A DNA stretch of 64,000 nt from Streptomyces sp. TG1A-8. Lineage in GTDB: Bacteria > Actinomycetota > Actinomycetes > Streptomycetales > Streptomycetaceae. Of this stretch, positions 12,272 through 24,044 are shown one piece after another; positions within the stretch are counted from its first letter, which is position 1; every line of letters starts with the position of its first letter. The stretch is from positions 1-64,000 of the forward strand of contig NZ_JASTLB010000001.1 of NCBI RefSeq assembly GCF_030499535.1, written 5' to 3'. The notes beneath the pieces were generated by a model. That model did not search any database and had not been told where the DNA came from. It saw only the letters and a program-made list of their open reading frames with translations. Made by a program: the position numbers and the translations under genes.

Positions 12272-14582
12272 TCACGCGCGAGCAGAATGGCGACCGGCCA
12301 GATAGTCGTACCAGTTCTCGCCGGCCATGGCTGCGAAGCGTTCCGCGGTTCTCGGCTGGATGCCGATCAAGTCGGAGAGCACGACGGGTGGCAGGTCGGC
12401 GAGCGCCTCCATCATGGCCGTGTTCCGGGCTGCGCGGGCGGGCAGGCCGTAGCGCTTGAGTTTGTCGGACAGTCCCGCAGGGTTTCGGGGGCGCCCGGGA
12501 GCTCGGCCCGGCAGCAGGTACCTGGTGGCTTCGTTGCCGTGCCGGGATGCGTCTTCGAGGTGGTCGTCGATGAGGCGGGCGAGCTTCGGTGGCAGGACGA
12601 CGGGGTGGCGGATGATCGTCAGGTAGGTGTGATCTGCGTCGTGGTGGAGGTGGTCGGCGGTGAGTTCGACGATGCGGGTCAGAGGGAGGGCGTAGAGGCG
12701 GATGAGGGCTGCGGCGATGCGAACGTCCGACGGAAGCGTGGGGTCGTTCAGGCACCGGCGTAGTTCCTCGTAGTGCTCTTCTTCGATCTGGAACTGGCCG
12801 GGGAGTTGGGAGGGCGGGTGTTCGATGGTCAGGCCGACCCGGGTGAGGTGGCGGGCGCCGGCCCAGCGGATGAAAGGGATGGAGCGGGCTCGCAGGGCGG
12901 GCCTGGAGATTGCCCAGACGTCCAGGTCTTCCTGTGTGAGGCTCTGGAGGGTGTGTTGCTGGGTGTCCAGCCAGGTGAGGAAGTCGATGGCGGCGCGGAT
13001 GTTGGCGCAGTCGCCCTTGTGGGCGGTGTAGGTGTAGCGGCCGCGCGCAGAGCGCCGGCGGGCGTCGCGGATGATGTGCCACTCGGCGAACGGACGGATC
13101 AAGGTCGCCTGATGTCCTGGCAGCTTGGCCAGGGTGCGGGCCGTCCAGTTGATGAGCAGGGCGAGGTTCTCATCGCGTGGCGGAAGCATGCCTGCGGTGG
13201 TGAGCAGGCTACGGACGTAGGTGGTGGCGTGTCCTTGGGGCAGCGCGTCCAGGGCCGCGTGGTCGAGTTCGTCGGGCGCGGTTACCAGCTGCCCCAGGAG
13301 GCGCGCGGCGGGGCTTCGGCGCAGCCAGGCCAGGACGGGGTAGGGGTTGGAAGCGTCGCTGAGTACATCGGCGAGCGGCCGCAGGGAGGCATCGAGGGTG
13401 CTTCCGTCGCGTGAGAGCAGGCGGGTCACCTTGGCGAGCAGGGTGCAGCGTGGACAGCGGCGTCCCGGCAGGAGGTCAGCCGGCTGCTGGCAGGACGAGC
13501 AGTAATCGGGCCGCTCGTCGGGGAAGGAGCACGCCTTACAGATCCGGCCGCCGTCCGGGGTGCGGCCCACGAGAATGCGCTGCCGGCCGCACATCGTGCA
13601 CGATTCCGGCTGCGTCAGAGCAGCCCGGTAGCACAAGGGGCAGACGGCCCCTACCGGCCAGAACACGCCCACCTTCCGCTCCTGGCCGCACAATGCGCAC
13701 ACGTGCAGCCGCCGCTTGCGGGCCTCGCGTGGGACGCACCCATCGCAGCGGAACGGTCCATTGCCGTGGTCGATGTGGTGGCCGCGACGGATCCGCCCGC
13801 ATACGGTGCAGAGCTTCTCCGGCCGCACGTAGCAGCGGTAGCAGATGTCGTGAGCCTCGCCTTTGGCCCGCACCCTGATGGGCGCCACCTGCTCGCAGAT
13901 GCCGCACCGGCGCAGGGCTCGCGTAGCAGGTCCCGCAGACGGGCCCGTCGGCGGTCAGCGCGTTCGCCCTCCGTCGGCGGCCACAGCGGCAGCACGTCTG
14001 GAGCTTCTTGGGGGCGCAGGTCTGGCACAGGTATGTGCCGTCGGGCAGGTGCCGGGCGGGAATCATCATCCGGCGGCAGCTGACGCACTCCTTGCGCGAG
14101 CCCGGCTCCTTCTCCTTGCACACTTGGCAGATCCGTCCGTCCGGACGACGTGCCACTGCCTTCGCGAGCTTGCCGCACCGCGCGCACGGAACCGCCAGGC
14201 GCCGGCTGGAGCAGCCGTGGCACAGCCGCCCTTCGGGACCGGCGTACATCGGCAACGGGTCCGTCCGCCCGCAGTCAGCGCAGGGCACCAGGCCCACGTT
14301 CTCGCCGTGGCCGCCGGCGATCAGCAGTGCGATCAGCCGTACCCCGCAGGGCGGGCAGTCCGGCGTCGGCGCACTCAGCGCGTCGGGTCTGGACGCGAGG
14401 TAGCGCAGCAGGCGGAAGGCGTTCGCACCGCTCCATGCCCGCGCCTTCTCGACGAACTCCTGCGCCTGCTCCATGCCGAGGGACTCTCCGACGGCCAGGT
14501 TCAGCAGGACGATGATCCGGTCACGGGCCCCGGCCAGGTCCTCGCGCAGCCGGATTTGGTCCGGGGTGAGGTACTTCCTCAC
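12272..14582 (-). CDS. Zinc-ribbon recombinase-like protein, left-arm copy (one frameshift)
   Basis: Mirror of 42128-44437. The C-terminal 538 codons (12272-13888) are one uninterrupted frame here, which shows that the second break in the right copy is a sequencing error. The frame switch near 13880-13920 is present in both copies. Confidence 0.7.
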
Positions 14583-14884
14583 GACGCCGTCCCCGGGCGC
14601 CGGATCTTGGTCCGGCGCTCCGTCAGCGACAGCGGTGCCTCCTCGCCGCCCGCGGTCTTCTTCACCTGCGCGTTGACGACCGTCGGCTTGATGAGGTCGT
14701 TTGGGGTACAGCCGAAGATGTCGCACAGCGCGACCAGGGTGTCCATGCTCATCCGCTGCGGGGGCTGCGTCACCAGCCGGTAGACCTGCTCACGTGACAG
14801 GCTCACCCCACGCTCCGCGAGCAGCGGCACGAGGTCTGAGGTGTGGAACATCTCCTGCTCGGCCATGATTGCCGCAGCCGCCAC
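14579..14884 (-). CDS. Small HTH protein, left-arm copy
   Basis: Identical in frame to 41826-42131; the stop overlaps the GTG of the downstream gene. Confidence 0.65.
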   Translation of the reverse strand: MAAAAIMAEQEMFHTSDLVPLLAERGVSLSREQVYRLVTQPPQRMSMDTLVALCDIFGCTPNDLIKPTVVNAQVKKTAGGEEAPLSLTERRTKIRRPGTAS

Positions 14885-14903
14885 TCGTAGCCCATTTTTT
14901 TGA

Positions 14904-16094
14904 TCATGTCAGGTCCCAGTCGTCGCCGAGCCGGCGCTTCAGTGAAGCCTCCAGCAGGTGGTTGCGGTACTCGTCGGAGACACCCATGTATATGGCTGTT
15001 GTCGAGCCATGGGAGTGGCCGACCTGCTCCTGCACGAACCGCGCGGGGTAGCCGAACTCCGTCAGGTGCGTGATGTAGCTGTGGCGAAGGCAGTGCAGAT
15101 CGAGGGCTGCATCCAGACCGGCTGCGTCCCGAGCTGTGGTGAAGGCTTCGTTGATCGAGCGCGGCGACATCCGCCCGGCCCGCTCGGTCACCCACAATGC
15201 CGGATGCCGGCCCGGCGCCAGCCGGGGACGCACCTCATGCACCCACTCGTCCAGGACGTCGACCACCCAGTCCATCTCCGGCACCAGCAGCACGGTCCGC
15301 CGCTTCGGCGGCGCCCCCTTGGACGACTTCCCGTACCGCACCGCCAGCGAGCCGAACTGCCCGAACTGCGGGCTTTTCCGATGCCGTCGCAAGTCCACCA
15401 GGTCGACCATGGAGGACTCGGTGCGCCGGGTTCCGTAGGCGTAGATCGTCTTCAGCACCGCGGCGTCACGCAGCGCGGTCAGCGTCCCCTTCCGCCCGTG
15501 TCCGCGGATCTGGGCCGGCCGGGCATCGGCCGCGTCGAACAGGGCCTGGACCTCGTCGTAGGTCAGCGGCCGACGCCGAGGGTCGCCCTCGTACTCCAGC
15601 GTGTGCAGGACCGAGTTGGCTTCGTGGAAGACGACCTGAGGTGTCTGCCCGAACCGCTCCCGGCAGGTGTCCACCCATCCGTACCGGCGGTCCAGCAGGT
15701 ACTCCACGAACAAGGTGATCGTCACCTCGTACGTCCGCGCCGTCGACATACGGATCGGATTGGCGCCGCTACGCAGGTGCGCGATGAACGCTTCGCCATC
15801 CGCTGGAGTCCATTGCCACGGGTACAGCCCCGTGAACACCTCGAACCGGTTGATCAGACGCAGCCGCGGTTCGATCGTCGAAGCCTTCAGGAACCGGGCG
15901 TGTTGCTGCCGGGCCCAGCCCTCCTTCATCGCCGTGAACACCGCTGATTCCGGAGCCAGGTGTACGACGTTCGGAGCGAGGAGGAGACGCGCCGAACCGG
16001 GTGCCTCAGCGACCATGGCGGTTGTTGTATCAAACGCATCAATGTTGCGTCCATCGCTACCGTCCTGGTCGCGGCTCCGCTGTGACGCCGACAC
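14904..16094 (-). CDS. Tyrosine integrase of element B, left-arm copy
   Basis: Identical in frame to 40616-41806, described there. Confidence 0.8.
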   Translation of the reverse strand: MSASQRSRDQDGSDGRNIDAFDTTTAMVAEAPGSARLLLAPNVVHLAPESAVFTAMKEGWARQQHARFLKASTIEPRLRLINRFEVFTGLYPWQWTPADGEAFIAHLRSGANPIRMSTARTYEVTITLFVEYLLDRRYGWVDTCRERFGQTPQVVFHEANSVLHTLEYEGDPRRRPLTYDEVQALFDAADARPAQIRGHGRKGTLTALRDAAVLKTIYAYGTRRTESSMVDLVDLRRHRKSPQFGQFGSLAVRYGKSSKGAPPKRRTVLLVPEMDWVVDVLDEWVHEVRPRLAPGRHPALWVTERAGRMSPRSINEAFTTARDAAGLDAALDLHCLRHSYITHLTEFGYPARFVQEQVGHSHGSTTAIYMGVSDEYRNHLLEASLKRRLGDDWDLT

Positions 16095-16172
16095 GGCAAG
16101 GAAGTTGGGGGAGTGATCAGCGGAAACGGCGATTCTGGCGAGACGTACGATGTTGCATTAACTGCAATTCAT

Positions 16173-16674
16173 CGCGTTTTGTACTTCCGCCACCCCCGCA
16201 CCCCAAGCTCGTACACACTGTCCAACCGCTTGAAAAGCAGGCCCTCCATTCCGACCGACGCCCACGTCAGCCACTCGCGCACGGTGTCCGGGTCGGTGGT
16301 CGATGGGCACAGCGCCCACGGGGCGGACAGCCGGGGGCGGCGAACACGAACTCGAGCGCGGCCCTGCGCCGCTAGTACGGCCAACTGGTCGTGTCGGTTC
16401 CGGACAGCCTCAGCAGATCGAACGCGACAAAGTGAGCCGGCCACTCGCCTGCAGCCCGGGCCGCCCCGGCGCCGCGCCGCTGAAGCCGGTTCTGCAGGCG
16501 CTCGAACGCGAGGCGGCCCGCGGCGTCCCATACGACCAGCTCGCCGTCCAGCGCTGTGGCGTCAGGCAGCTGCACGGCCCCGGCCACGATCTCCGGAAAC
16601 GAGGTGCCATCTCGGTGCCGCGCCTCGAACGCAGCACCGCCCGGCCCGCTTCCACGGAGATCAGGGCCCTGAAC
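16173..16674 (-). pseudogene. ATP-dependent DNA ligase piece 2, left-arm copy
   Basis: Mirror of 40036-40537, with the same frameshifts and the same in-frame stop codon. The element A direct repeat (CCGTCC on this strand) is at 16675-16680. Confidence 0.75.
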
Positions 16675-16746
16675 CCGTCCTTCTCCAGACTGCGAGGTGT
16701 CTCATGAGACACCGGCGGCTGAGCTGCCTCTCTTACCGCCAAGTCA

Positions 16747-17115
16747 TTGGCTCGGCTTGCACTGGCGGTCGTGCCCCGCTGGTCAGCAGACTGTCAGCAC
16801 GGACCATCGGTGCCCGGAAGGCGAGAACCCTTGCTGCTTGCGACTGGCAGTGTCGTCATTTGCCTATGGCTGTTCCTCTTTACGTGGGTCGGCTGGCGGC
16901 GGCGCAGGTATGGCGGTGGCGGAGCATCCACTGCTGAGGCGTGGGGCGAGCTCTTCCATCCGTCACAGCGACACGTGCAACAGGAGCGGGAACGCCAACT
17001 TGTTCTCCGGGACGACGCCGAATCCGGTGCACCCCCCAGCTCTGTTGACCTCGACTCCGGCAAGGCAGTTATCCGCCCCGTGCAGGGCGCCACGAGCAGG
17101 TACGACGCGCCGTAA
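16747..17115 (+). CDS. Small membrane protein (DUF6191-like), left-arm copy
   Basis: Identical in frame to 39595-39963, described there. Confidence 0.5.
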   Translation: MARLALAVVPRWSADCQHGPSVPGRREPLLLATGSVVICLWLFLFTWVGWRRRRYGGGGASTAEAWGELFHPSQRHVQQERERQLVLRDDAESGAPPSSVDLDSGKAVIRPVQGATSRYDAP

Positions 17116-17424
17116 CGGTTCCCTATCCGCCCGTGCTCGACTGCCAGGAGTTCTCGGGTACCTCCAGCCACGTGCATCCGCTGAGTCCGCAGAAGTTGGT
17201 CGTCCTACCGGACTGTCTGCCCAGCACCAGCATGCCGAGTCCACGCCCTGGCGGCCGACGGCCGATCACAGGTCGAGGTGGTCTGCTTGCCGACCACCTC
17301 CACAGGAGCGTGAGCTCGGAACGTATTTCTACTCCAGCAGCTTTTTCCTGGTGCAGTAACTTGCCAACGCCCGCCCCCTGGGAACGATCAGCTGCCGTAG
17401 CGTAGGACAACCGGAGGATCATCC

Positions 17425-18184
17425 ATGCCCCGAGAGGCGCCGTACCTCGCAGTAGCCGACGTACTGCGCGCACGGATCCTCTCGGGAGAGTGGGAGATCG
17501 GGGAGCGCCTGGCCGTCCCGGGCACGACTCGCCGTGGAGTACGGGGTCGGACGCAACGTCATGCAGAGGGCCATGGACCGTCTGATCATCGATGGTCTTC
17601 TCGAAGGACGCGCCGGCTCGGGCACCTACGTCCGCACGCCGCGAGAGCGCCTGCGGCTGATCCGTTCGCGGCACCGCGAACGCCGGGAGGGCTCCCGGTG
17701 TTGGCCCGACAGGAGGGAGCGGGGCAGGGCCGACGCCTGGGATTCACACAGTCAGGTGCGCGTCCCCGCCCCCGAGCCAATCGCTGAGCGGCTCGCCATC
17801 AGCCCTGGGGATCTCTGTGTCAATACGCATTACGAGTTCCTCGCCGATGGGCAACCCGTCCAGCTTTCCGAATCCTGGGAGCCGATGGCTATCACGGATG
17901 GAACGCCGATTGTGCTGCCCGAAATGGGTCCCCTAGCAGGAAAAGGGGTGGTCGAACGTATGCGTTCCATTGGCGTGGTCATCTCGACAGTGGTTGAGGT
18001 GCCGCGCCCGGCTCGTGCCACCCAGGTGCAGGCGAACCTGCTGGGGATCAGCCTGGGGGACCTCGTGCTACAGATCGAGCGGACCATCTTCGACACGGAC
18101 GGACGCCCGGTGGAAACGGCCGACATGGTCATTCCGGACGTGCGCCGGGAAGTGGTCTACGAGTTCGGAGTCGACCGTCCGTAG
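17425..18184 (+). pseudogene. GntR/HutC regulator, left-arm copy, one-base insertion
   Basis: Mirror of 38527-39285. An extra G at about 17509 shifts the frame at the start of the DNA-binding domain. The right copy has the expected family sequence GERLPSRARLA at that point, so the insertion is an error of this copy. Confidence 0.75.
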
Positions 18185-18233
18185 TCGTTGAATCCATGAA
18201 ACAGACATCGGAAATTCGACAGTAGGGTATGCC

Positions 18234-19492
18234 ATGCCAAAATCTTCCCGGCTCGGCCTCTTGCATAATCAGGACTTCGGGCGATTGTTTGTTGCCACTG
18301 CGCTCGGTCAGTTGGGCGACCGCATCATCGTTCTGGCCTTGCCTCTGGTTGCCATCGCGGCATTGCATGCCGACGAGTTCCAAGTGGGCTTACTGGCCGC
18401 GATGACTTCGGCAGGATCGCTCCTGGTCGGGTTGCCGGCTGGTGCATGGGTGGATCGAATGCGGAAGCGATCGGTGATGATCAGCACTGATCTCGCTCGC
18501 GCGCTGTTCCTCTTGACGGTTCCGGTGGCGTGGTGGGCGGGTCTTCTCACCATCTGGTGGGTATATGCAGTCGCCTTGGTTCACGGAGTGCTGACTGTCT
18601 TCTTCGATGTTGCATACGTCAGCTATCTCCCGCACTTGGTGGGACGCGGCAATCTGGTGGAAGGAAACTCAAAACTTTCGGCCATACGCTCGGTGACCAG
18701 TATCAGCGGGCCGACGGTGGCAGGGCCGCTGGTCGGCCTGGTCGGAGCTCCTGCAACGCTTTTGGCGAGTTCAGTCGGGATGGCTATGTCGGGACTGATC
18801 GCGATCACCATCCGGAAACGCGAACGTAAGCCTGAGTCGAGTGATCACCCTCAATTGGCCCGAGAGATCAAGGAGGGGCTGAAGTTCGTCATCAAGTCCC
18901 CTACCTTACGTGCGATCATGCTGGGGGATGCGATATTCAACCTCTTCCTGGTTATGTATCAGGCCATGTTGCTGGTCTTTTTGGAGCGGGAGATTGGCCT
19001 CCAATCCGTTGGTATCGGCCTCATTTTCTCGGGAATGGGTTGCGGTGCCTTGTTGGGCGCACTGTTGGCAACCAGGGTCTCCAAGCGGGTCGGGCAAGGT
19101 ACGGTCATCTGGCTCGCATCGCTGGTTACCTGTCCGTTGACCGCGCTCATGCCGTTGGCGCAAGCGGGTTGGAGCGTGTATGTGGCTGCGATCGGACTCG
19201 CGACTCTTTCAATGGGGGAGTCGTCCGCGTGGTGACTCAGTCAAGCATCCAGCAGGCCCTGACACCGGATCGGCTTCTGGGCCGGATGAGCGCAACAGCT
19301 CGGTTTGTTTCCTGGGCGGCATACCTCTCGGTGGGCTTTTGGGTGGCAGCCTCGGGCTCCGTTTTCGGAGCGGCAGGCACTTTGTGGATTGGTGCAGCAG
19401 GTATGACGCTGAGTGTCCTTCCCAACCTTCTGTCACCGCTTCGAACCATGCGCACGTTGCCCACGGAGAAGGCCCCTGAGTTCGCGCGTTGA
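18234..19492 (+). pseudogene. MFS permease of element A, left-arm copy, frameshifted
   Basis: Mirror of 37218-38477. A G run at 19214-19218 has five bases here and six in the right copy, which breaks the frame after about 328 codons. Further differences occur near 19315-19350. Confidence 0.75.
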
Positions 19493-19547
19493 GGTGTGGC
19501 TAATGGCTGACAAACAAGCGCGTACGACCTGTAGGGCCAAGGGGTCT

Positions 19548-19976
19548 TCACTCAGTAATGAAGTGAGTGCGGTCGAGGGGGATGATGACGGCTGATTGTT
19601 TGGTGGCTTGCTTGCGCAGGGCTGTGTTCTCCGCGAGTAAGACGGCGATGACGGTAGCGGCTGCGTCGACCTGGTCCTGGAGTTGCTGTCGCTCTTGCCG
19701 GTTGTTCTTGAGTTGGCGGCGAAGGTCAGCGATCTCCTGCGCTTGCCGTTGGCCGTGGAGACTTGCCGGGCTTCGGCCGGTATGGCCGTCCCAGTCAGCA
19801 AGCACGTCGGTGGCGCGGTTCATGGTGGCTCGGCTGACGTCGGCCTCCCGCCAGAGGTTGTTCTTTGTCAGCTTGCCGTCGGTACGGGCCGGTCGGCCGG
19901 TGAAAAGTCGCTCCATAGCTTCTCGTAGAGCCTTCTCCGCCCGCGCAGAGACCCTGAGCTGAGGGGCCTCGCTCGA
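19548..19976 (-). CDS. DUF6262-type recombinase helper, left-arm copy
   Basis: Identical in frame to 36734-37162, described there. Confidence 0.65.
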   Translation of the reverse strand, partial: SSEAPQLRVSARAEKALREAMERLFTGRPARTDGKLTKNNLWREADVSRATMNRATDVLADWDGHTGRSPASLHGQRQAQEIADLRRQLKNNRQERQQLQDQVDAAATVIAVLLAENTALRKQATKQSAVIIPLDRTHFITE

Positions 19977-22082
19977 TACGCCGTCTGCCTTCCTGAGCGC
20001 GAGTTCGACGTCACGGATCTGTTCGTCGATGGCAGCTCGGCGGTTCGGGGGCAGCCGTGGCTGGTCACGGAGCCGGCTCAGCGAATCGTGCTCGGCCTTC
20101 CAGATCGGTAGGTGTTCGGGGGCGATGATGCTGTTGCTGCAGCGTGCGGGCTGGCAGCGGTCGATGAGCGGCCCTCGGTGCCCCGGGGCACGATGGCATC
20201 TTCCAGGCACTTCGCGCCGACGGGGTTGTTGGTCGATGGTGCAGTGGTTGAGCTTTCCGAACCGGATCGACAGGTGGTGTGTTTGAGCAGGCCGTGTTCG
20301 ACGCGAATGTCCCCTCGCTGGGCCTTTCCGTTCGCTCGGAGGGCTTCGGCCTTCTCTCGGACGGCAGCGAAGGCCGAACGCATCTGGTCAGCGCCGGGCC
20401 CGAAGCTGATAGCCTCGCCGCTGGCTGTCGGCGTCGAAGAGATCCCTCAGCCGTTGGAACCGACGTTCGGCGATGGCGGTGGTGAGGAGACGGGCCCAGG
20501 AGGGGTCGTGATCCATGTAGCCCTGGGTCCAGCGGTTGGCCAGGGCGCGGGTGGCTGCGTGCTTGAGCTGCATCCCGACGGCGATTTCCGAGCCGGGATA
20601 GTCGCGGGTGAGCATGGCCATGGTCCGGCGGAACATGTGCGGAGTGACCTTGCTGAAGGGATCTCGGTAAGGCCGGTGCTTCTCCCTGGTGACGGTTGAC
20701 GTGCTTGATGAAGCGTGTGATGGCGGTCTGGCTCGTGAAGCCGCTCGCCGTGGCAGCGCGGGGTGACCGCCGCGAAGGCGAGGGTATCGCTCGTCGACAG
20801 GTGTATGGCGGTTTCGATGGCCTGGGCGACTGGTGTGATGATCCACCAGTGGGCGGTGGGCAGGTCGGGATCGAGCTTGCGCTTCGACCGACTTCACTGC
20901 CGGGGTGCCGAAGTACTCGGTGAGGGCATCTTCGGCGATCTCACGGATCGTCCGCAGTCACGCATCATCGACAGCGCGGCGACGAAGACGTAGCAGGCGT
21001 TCGCCGCAGGGCCAGGCACTCGACCGCGAGTTCGCGGGGCTGGAGGGAGCTCGTCGTGCCAGGGGCCGCAACTGTCGTCCGGCCTGGACACCTCGCGCAG
21101 TCCGTCGATCAGGCCGGTGCGGATGCGGCCCTCCGTAATGAGCCGTTCGGCAGCGGCTCGGCGGGCCAGGCCGGCGCGGTTCTGCTTGGTGAAGAAGGCC
21201 ATCTTGCGGGACTCGAACCCGATCAGAAGGTCAGCAGCCGCCAGTTCACGGTCGCTCTCCCCGTGAGCCGGTGCACCTGGGACCTCGTTGCTGGGATCCG
21301 GCGAGCCAGGCGGCGGAGCGGGCGTCGGTCCTCGGCCGTGGAAAGGGGCGGGCTTCGGCCTGGAGACGGCGCCAGTGATCGAGTGCTCGCATGATGTCGG
21401 GGCCGAAGTCGTCGACGTAGGTCCAGGCAGCGCGGACGAGCGGGAACCTGATGTCCGGCCGGATCACCGGGGTTTTCAGTTCGGGGACGGTGGGGCTGGT
21501 TGACGGGACGGCGTTCGCGCCGCGTGTCGGGCCAGGGATCGCGGCGTCAGCCCGCTGCTGGCCAGTGTTCCCCGGAAGCGGTGCAGGGTCTTGATCACGT
21601 GGACGTGTCCGGTGGCGCTGGCCGCTTCGCCCTGCTTGCAGCGGTGTTCGATGTAGGTCTTGAAGTCGTCGTCGCTCCAGTCGCCGACCGATGGGGAAGC
21701 TGCCGGGAGCACGCCGTAGGTGTGCAGCGGGCCCGCAGGCGCCCGATGCGCTGGGAGACCGTGTGCGGTGCCACCGGGGGTCGGGTGGCAGATGCAGCCC
21801 CGCGGGCTGAGTACAGCCGGGTGGCGCGGGTTGAACCAGATCATGGCCATCTCCCGGGCCAGGAGATTCCACTGAGGATCCAGCTCGCGGAAGATCACGC
21901 GGAAGCCGGCGGAAGCCAGGTTCGGGGCCCTGCGGACGATGCCGTTCAGGTCCGAGCAGCCGATGCTGCCGAACAGTGGCGGACAGACAGCGCCTTCCAT
22001 GAGCGGGTGGACCGGATGTACGGCTCAGCTCGTCCCGGAAGACCGAGACGGGCAGGGCGAGCGGCAGGCGGCGGCTGGTCAT
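19973..22082 (-). pseudogene. Tyrosine recombinase C of element A, left-arm copy, frameshifted
   Basis: Mirror of 34656-36737. Recognisable recombinase segments alternate between frames throughout; the right copy is a single 693-codon frame. Confidence 0.75.
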
Positions 22083-24044
22083 GCGTCGAACTCCACGTGT
22101 GCCGAGAGGGGAGAAGAGGCAAGGCCGCCGGCGCCTTCGGCGATCTGGCGGCGGGCCGAGGCTGATCTCCGGCGTCGGGCGCGGTGCCTTGATCGCTTCG
22201 ATGGCGCTGACGCGGCTCCGTCCCCAGAGCGTGTGGGAGAAGCTGAGGCGACAGGCCGCAGCTGGAGGCGCAGCGAGATGGTCGGAGAAGAAGCAGAAGC
22301 TGGGCAGGTTCGAGGGCAGCACGAACGCGCTGCGGCATTCAAGGCAGCGAGTGGGGGCGACCGGGGGCAGAGCTGGCCGCGGGCGCGTCCGTAGGGAGAG
22401 GCGAAGGGGTCCCTGCAGTTGGAGACGCCCATGTCGAGCCGCCCGGTGCGAAAGCTGAGTCCTCGATCCTCCTCCTCCGAGAGCCCCAGGGCGGGCCGGA
22501 GAACCCGGGGCCGGCCCAGTGACTTCTCGGCTTCCTCGCCCAGCACGACGGGACTCGGCCGACCGCTCCGCCGAGGAGCCACCGCGCCTGCCGGCGCTGC
22601 GGCGACGAGCGCTGCCAGCGATCACCGTCAAGGTCGTGCCGTGCGCGTAATGGCGGTGGAAGGTCTTCGGACCGAGCGGTCGTCGGCGATGCCGCTGAAC
22701 CGCGGCCCTTGAAGGCGATGCCGCCTTCTCAACCTTGCTGGAGCTTGCGCAGGCGCCGGACGTCCGGCTGGCCTGTCGACGTCGAGAACCCTCGCTCCCG
22801 CAGCGAGCCGGCGAGGCTCGATGTCCGGTCGAGCCTGGCCGGCGTGACCCGCGGGCCAGAACATCGCCGCCCGCAGGAACAGCGGGACAGGCAAGATGCC
22901 GAACCGCTCGGCCAGCTGGCCTGTTCAGTTCCAGCAGCCGACGGGCAGATCTCCCCGGCGCTCGAGCCGGGGCCGGGCCGGGTGCAGCAGAGCCTGGGCT
23001 CCGCCGGTGCCGGTGTACTGAACGCCTGGCGCATTCGGCGCGGGCCCGGCCCTTGCTGAAGTCGATGGTCACGCTGGAGGTAGCCGAACTCAGATGTCGT
23101 GCTCGGTAAGCCTGCTGCCACTTCCTCCGGGGCCCGGCCAGTGGCTGCCATCAGCAAGATCCGGTAAGCCTGCAGATCGGAGTTGTGCAGGAACAGTTGC
23201 CTGACCAGGCCCCTGACGGACTGCGGCCTTCGCGGCGATCCGGGGACGTGCCAGCGGGTACCAGTTGCCGCAGGCTCGGCGGCATGTCCCGCCCAGGATG
23301 GGGAGGGCCTTGCTGATCTCCGTGCAGTTCAGGGGCATTGTGGGCGATCGCCCGAAGGAAGGTCGGCCTCCTCGGTCTCGAGCCGCACTCCGCGTGGATC
23401 GCGGCCGCGGGCCGCGAGGTCCCAGCGGCGGGCGAGGCGCCTCTCAATGTCCAAGCGGGCGGTCCAGGCGGCCTGGACGATCTTCTTCCTGTCGGCCCGG
23501 GAGAACTCGTCCAGCTCGCAGCCTGGTCTCCCCGCGGCGCAATCCCAGGGCGCCTTCGAGCCAGCCGTGCAAGTGCCCAGCGACGACACGCTCCGGCCGT
23601 GGAGCGACCGTCGTCCGATCAGTGTCCTCAGCCGACCCGCGCGCCAGGCCGGACTTCGCGAGCCGGGCCTGTGCCGGGATGGCAGCAGACGGACCCATTC
23701 CGTCACCGCGTGGTGCAGGTCCGGGTCGGTGCCCGCCAGACTCGCCCGGTGAGGCCGCGGGACGGTGGCATCGACATGCGTGCAGAACGCCTCGATCGTC
23801 TGCCGGTAGTGCGTCGCCGAGGTCGGCCCGTAACGGGCGTCCTCCACCAACTCCACCCACTCGTCCGCGAGTTCCCCGAGCCAGCTTCGCGCAGGTGAAG
23901 CGTGCCGGATCGAACGTCGACCGTCCGATGGCGGCCCTGACCATCGACCGTCGACACCTCCGCGAACACCGACCCGTGACGGGGCCGCAGGGCGAGGAAC
24001 AGAAGTGGGGGAAATTAACGGGTGTAATGGCCGCGTCGGGGCAT
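22079..24044 (-). pseudogene. Tyrosine recombinase B of element A, left-arm copy, frameshifted
   Basis: Mirror of 32767-34659, broken by many indels. The longest minus-strand frame here is a mosaic of correct and out-of-frame translation. Confidence 0.75.

Larger units (their letters stand above)
10678..16172. mobile_element. Recombinase element B, left-arm copy
   Basis: Mirror of 40538-46029, with only a handful of single-base differences. One of them (an extra G in the left copy) restores the long zinc-ribbon recombinase frame that is broken at 43415 in the right copy. Confidence 0.8.
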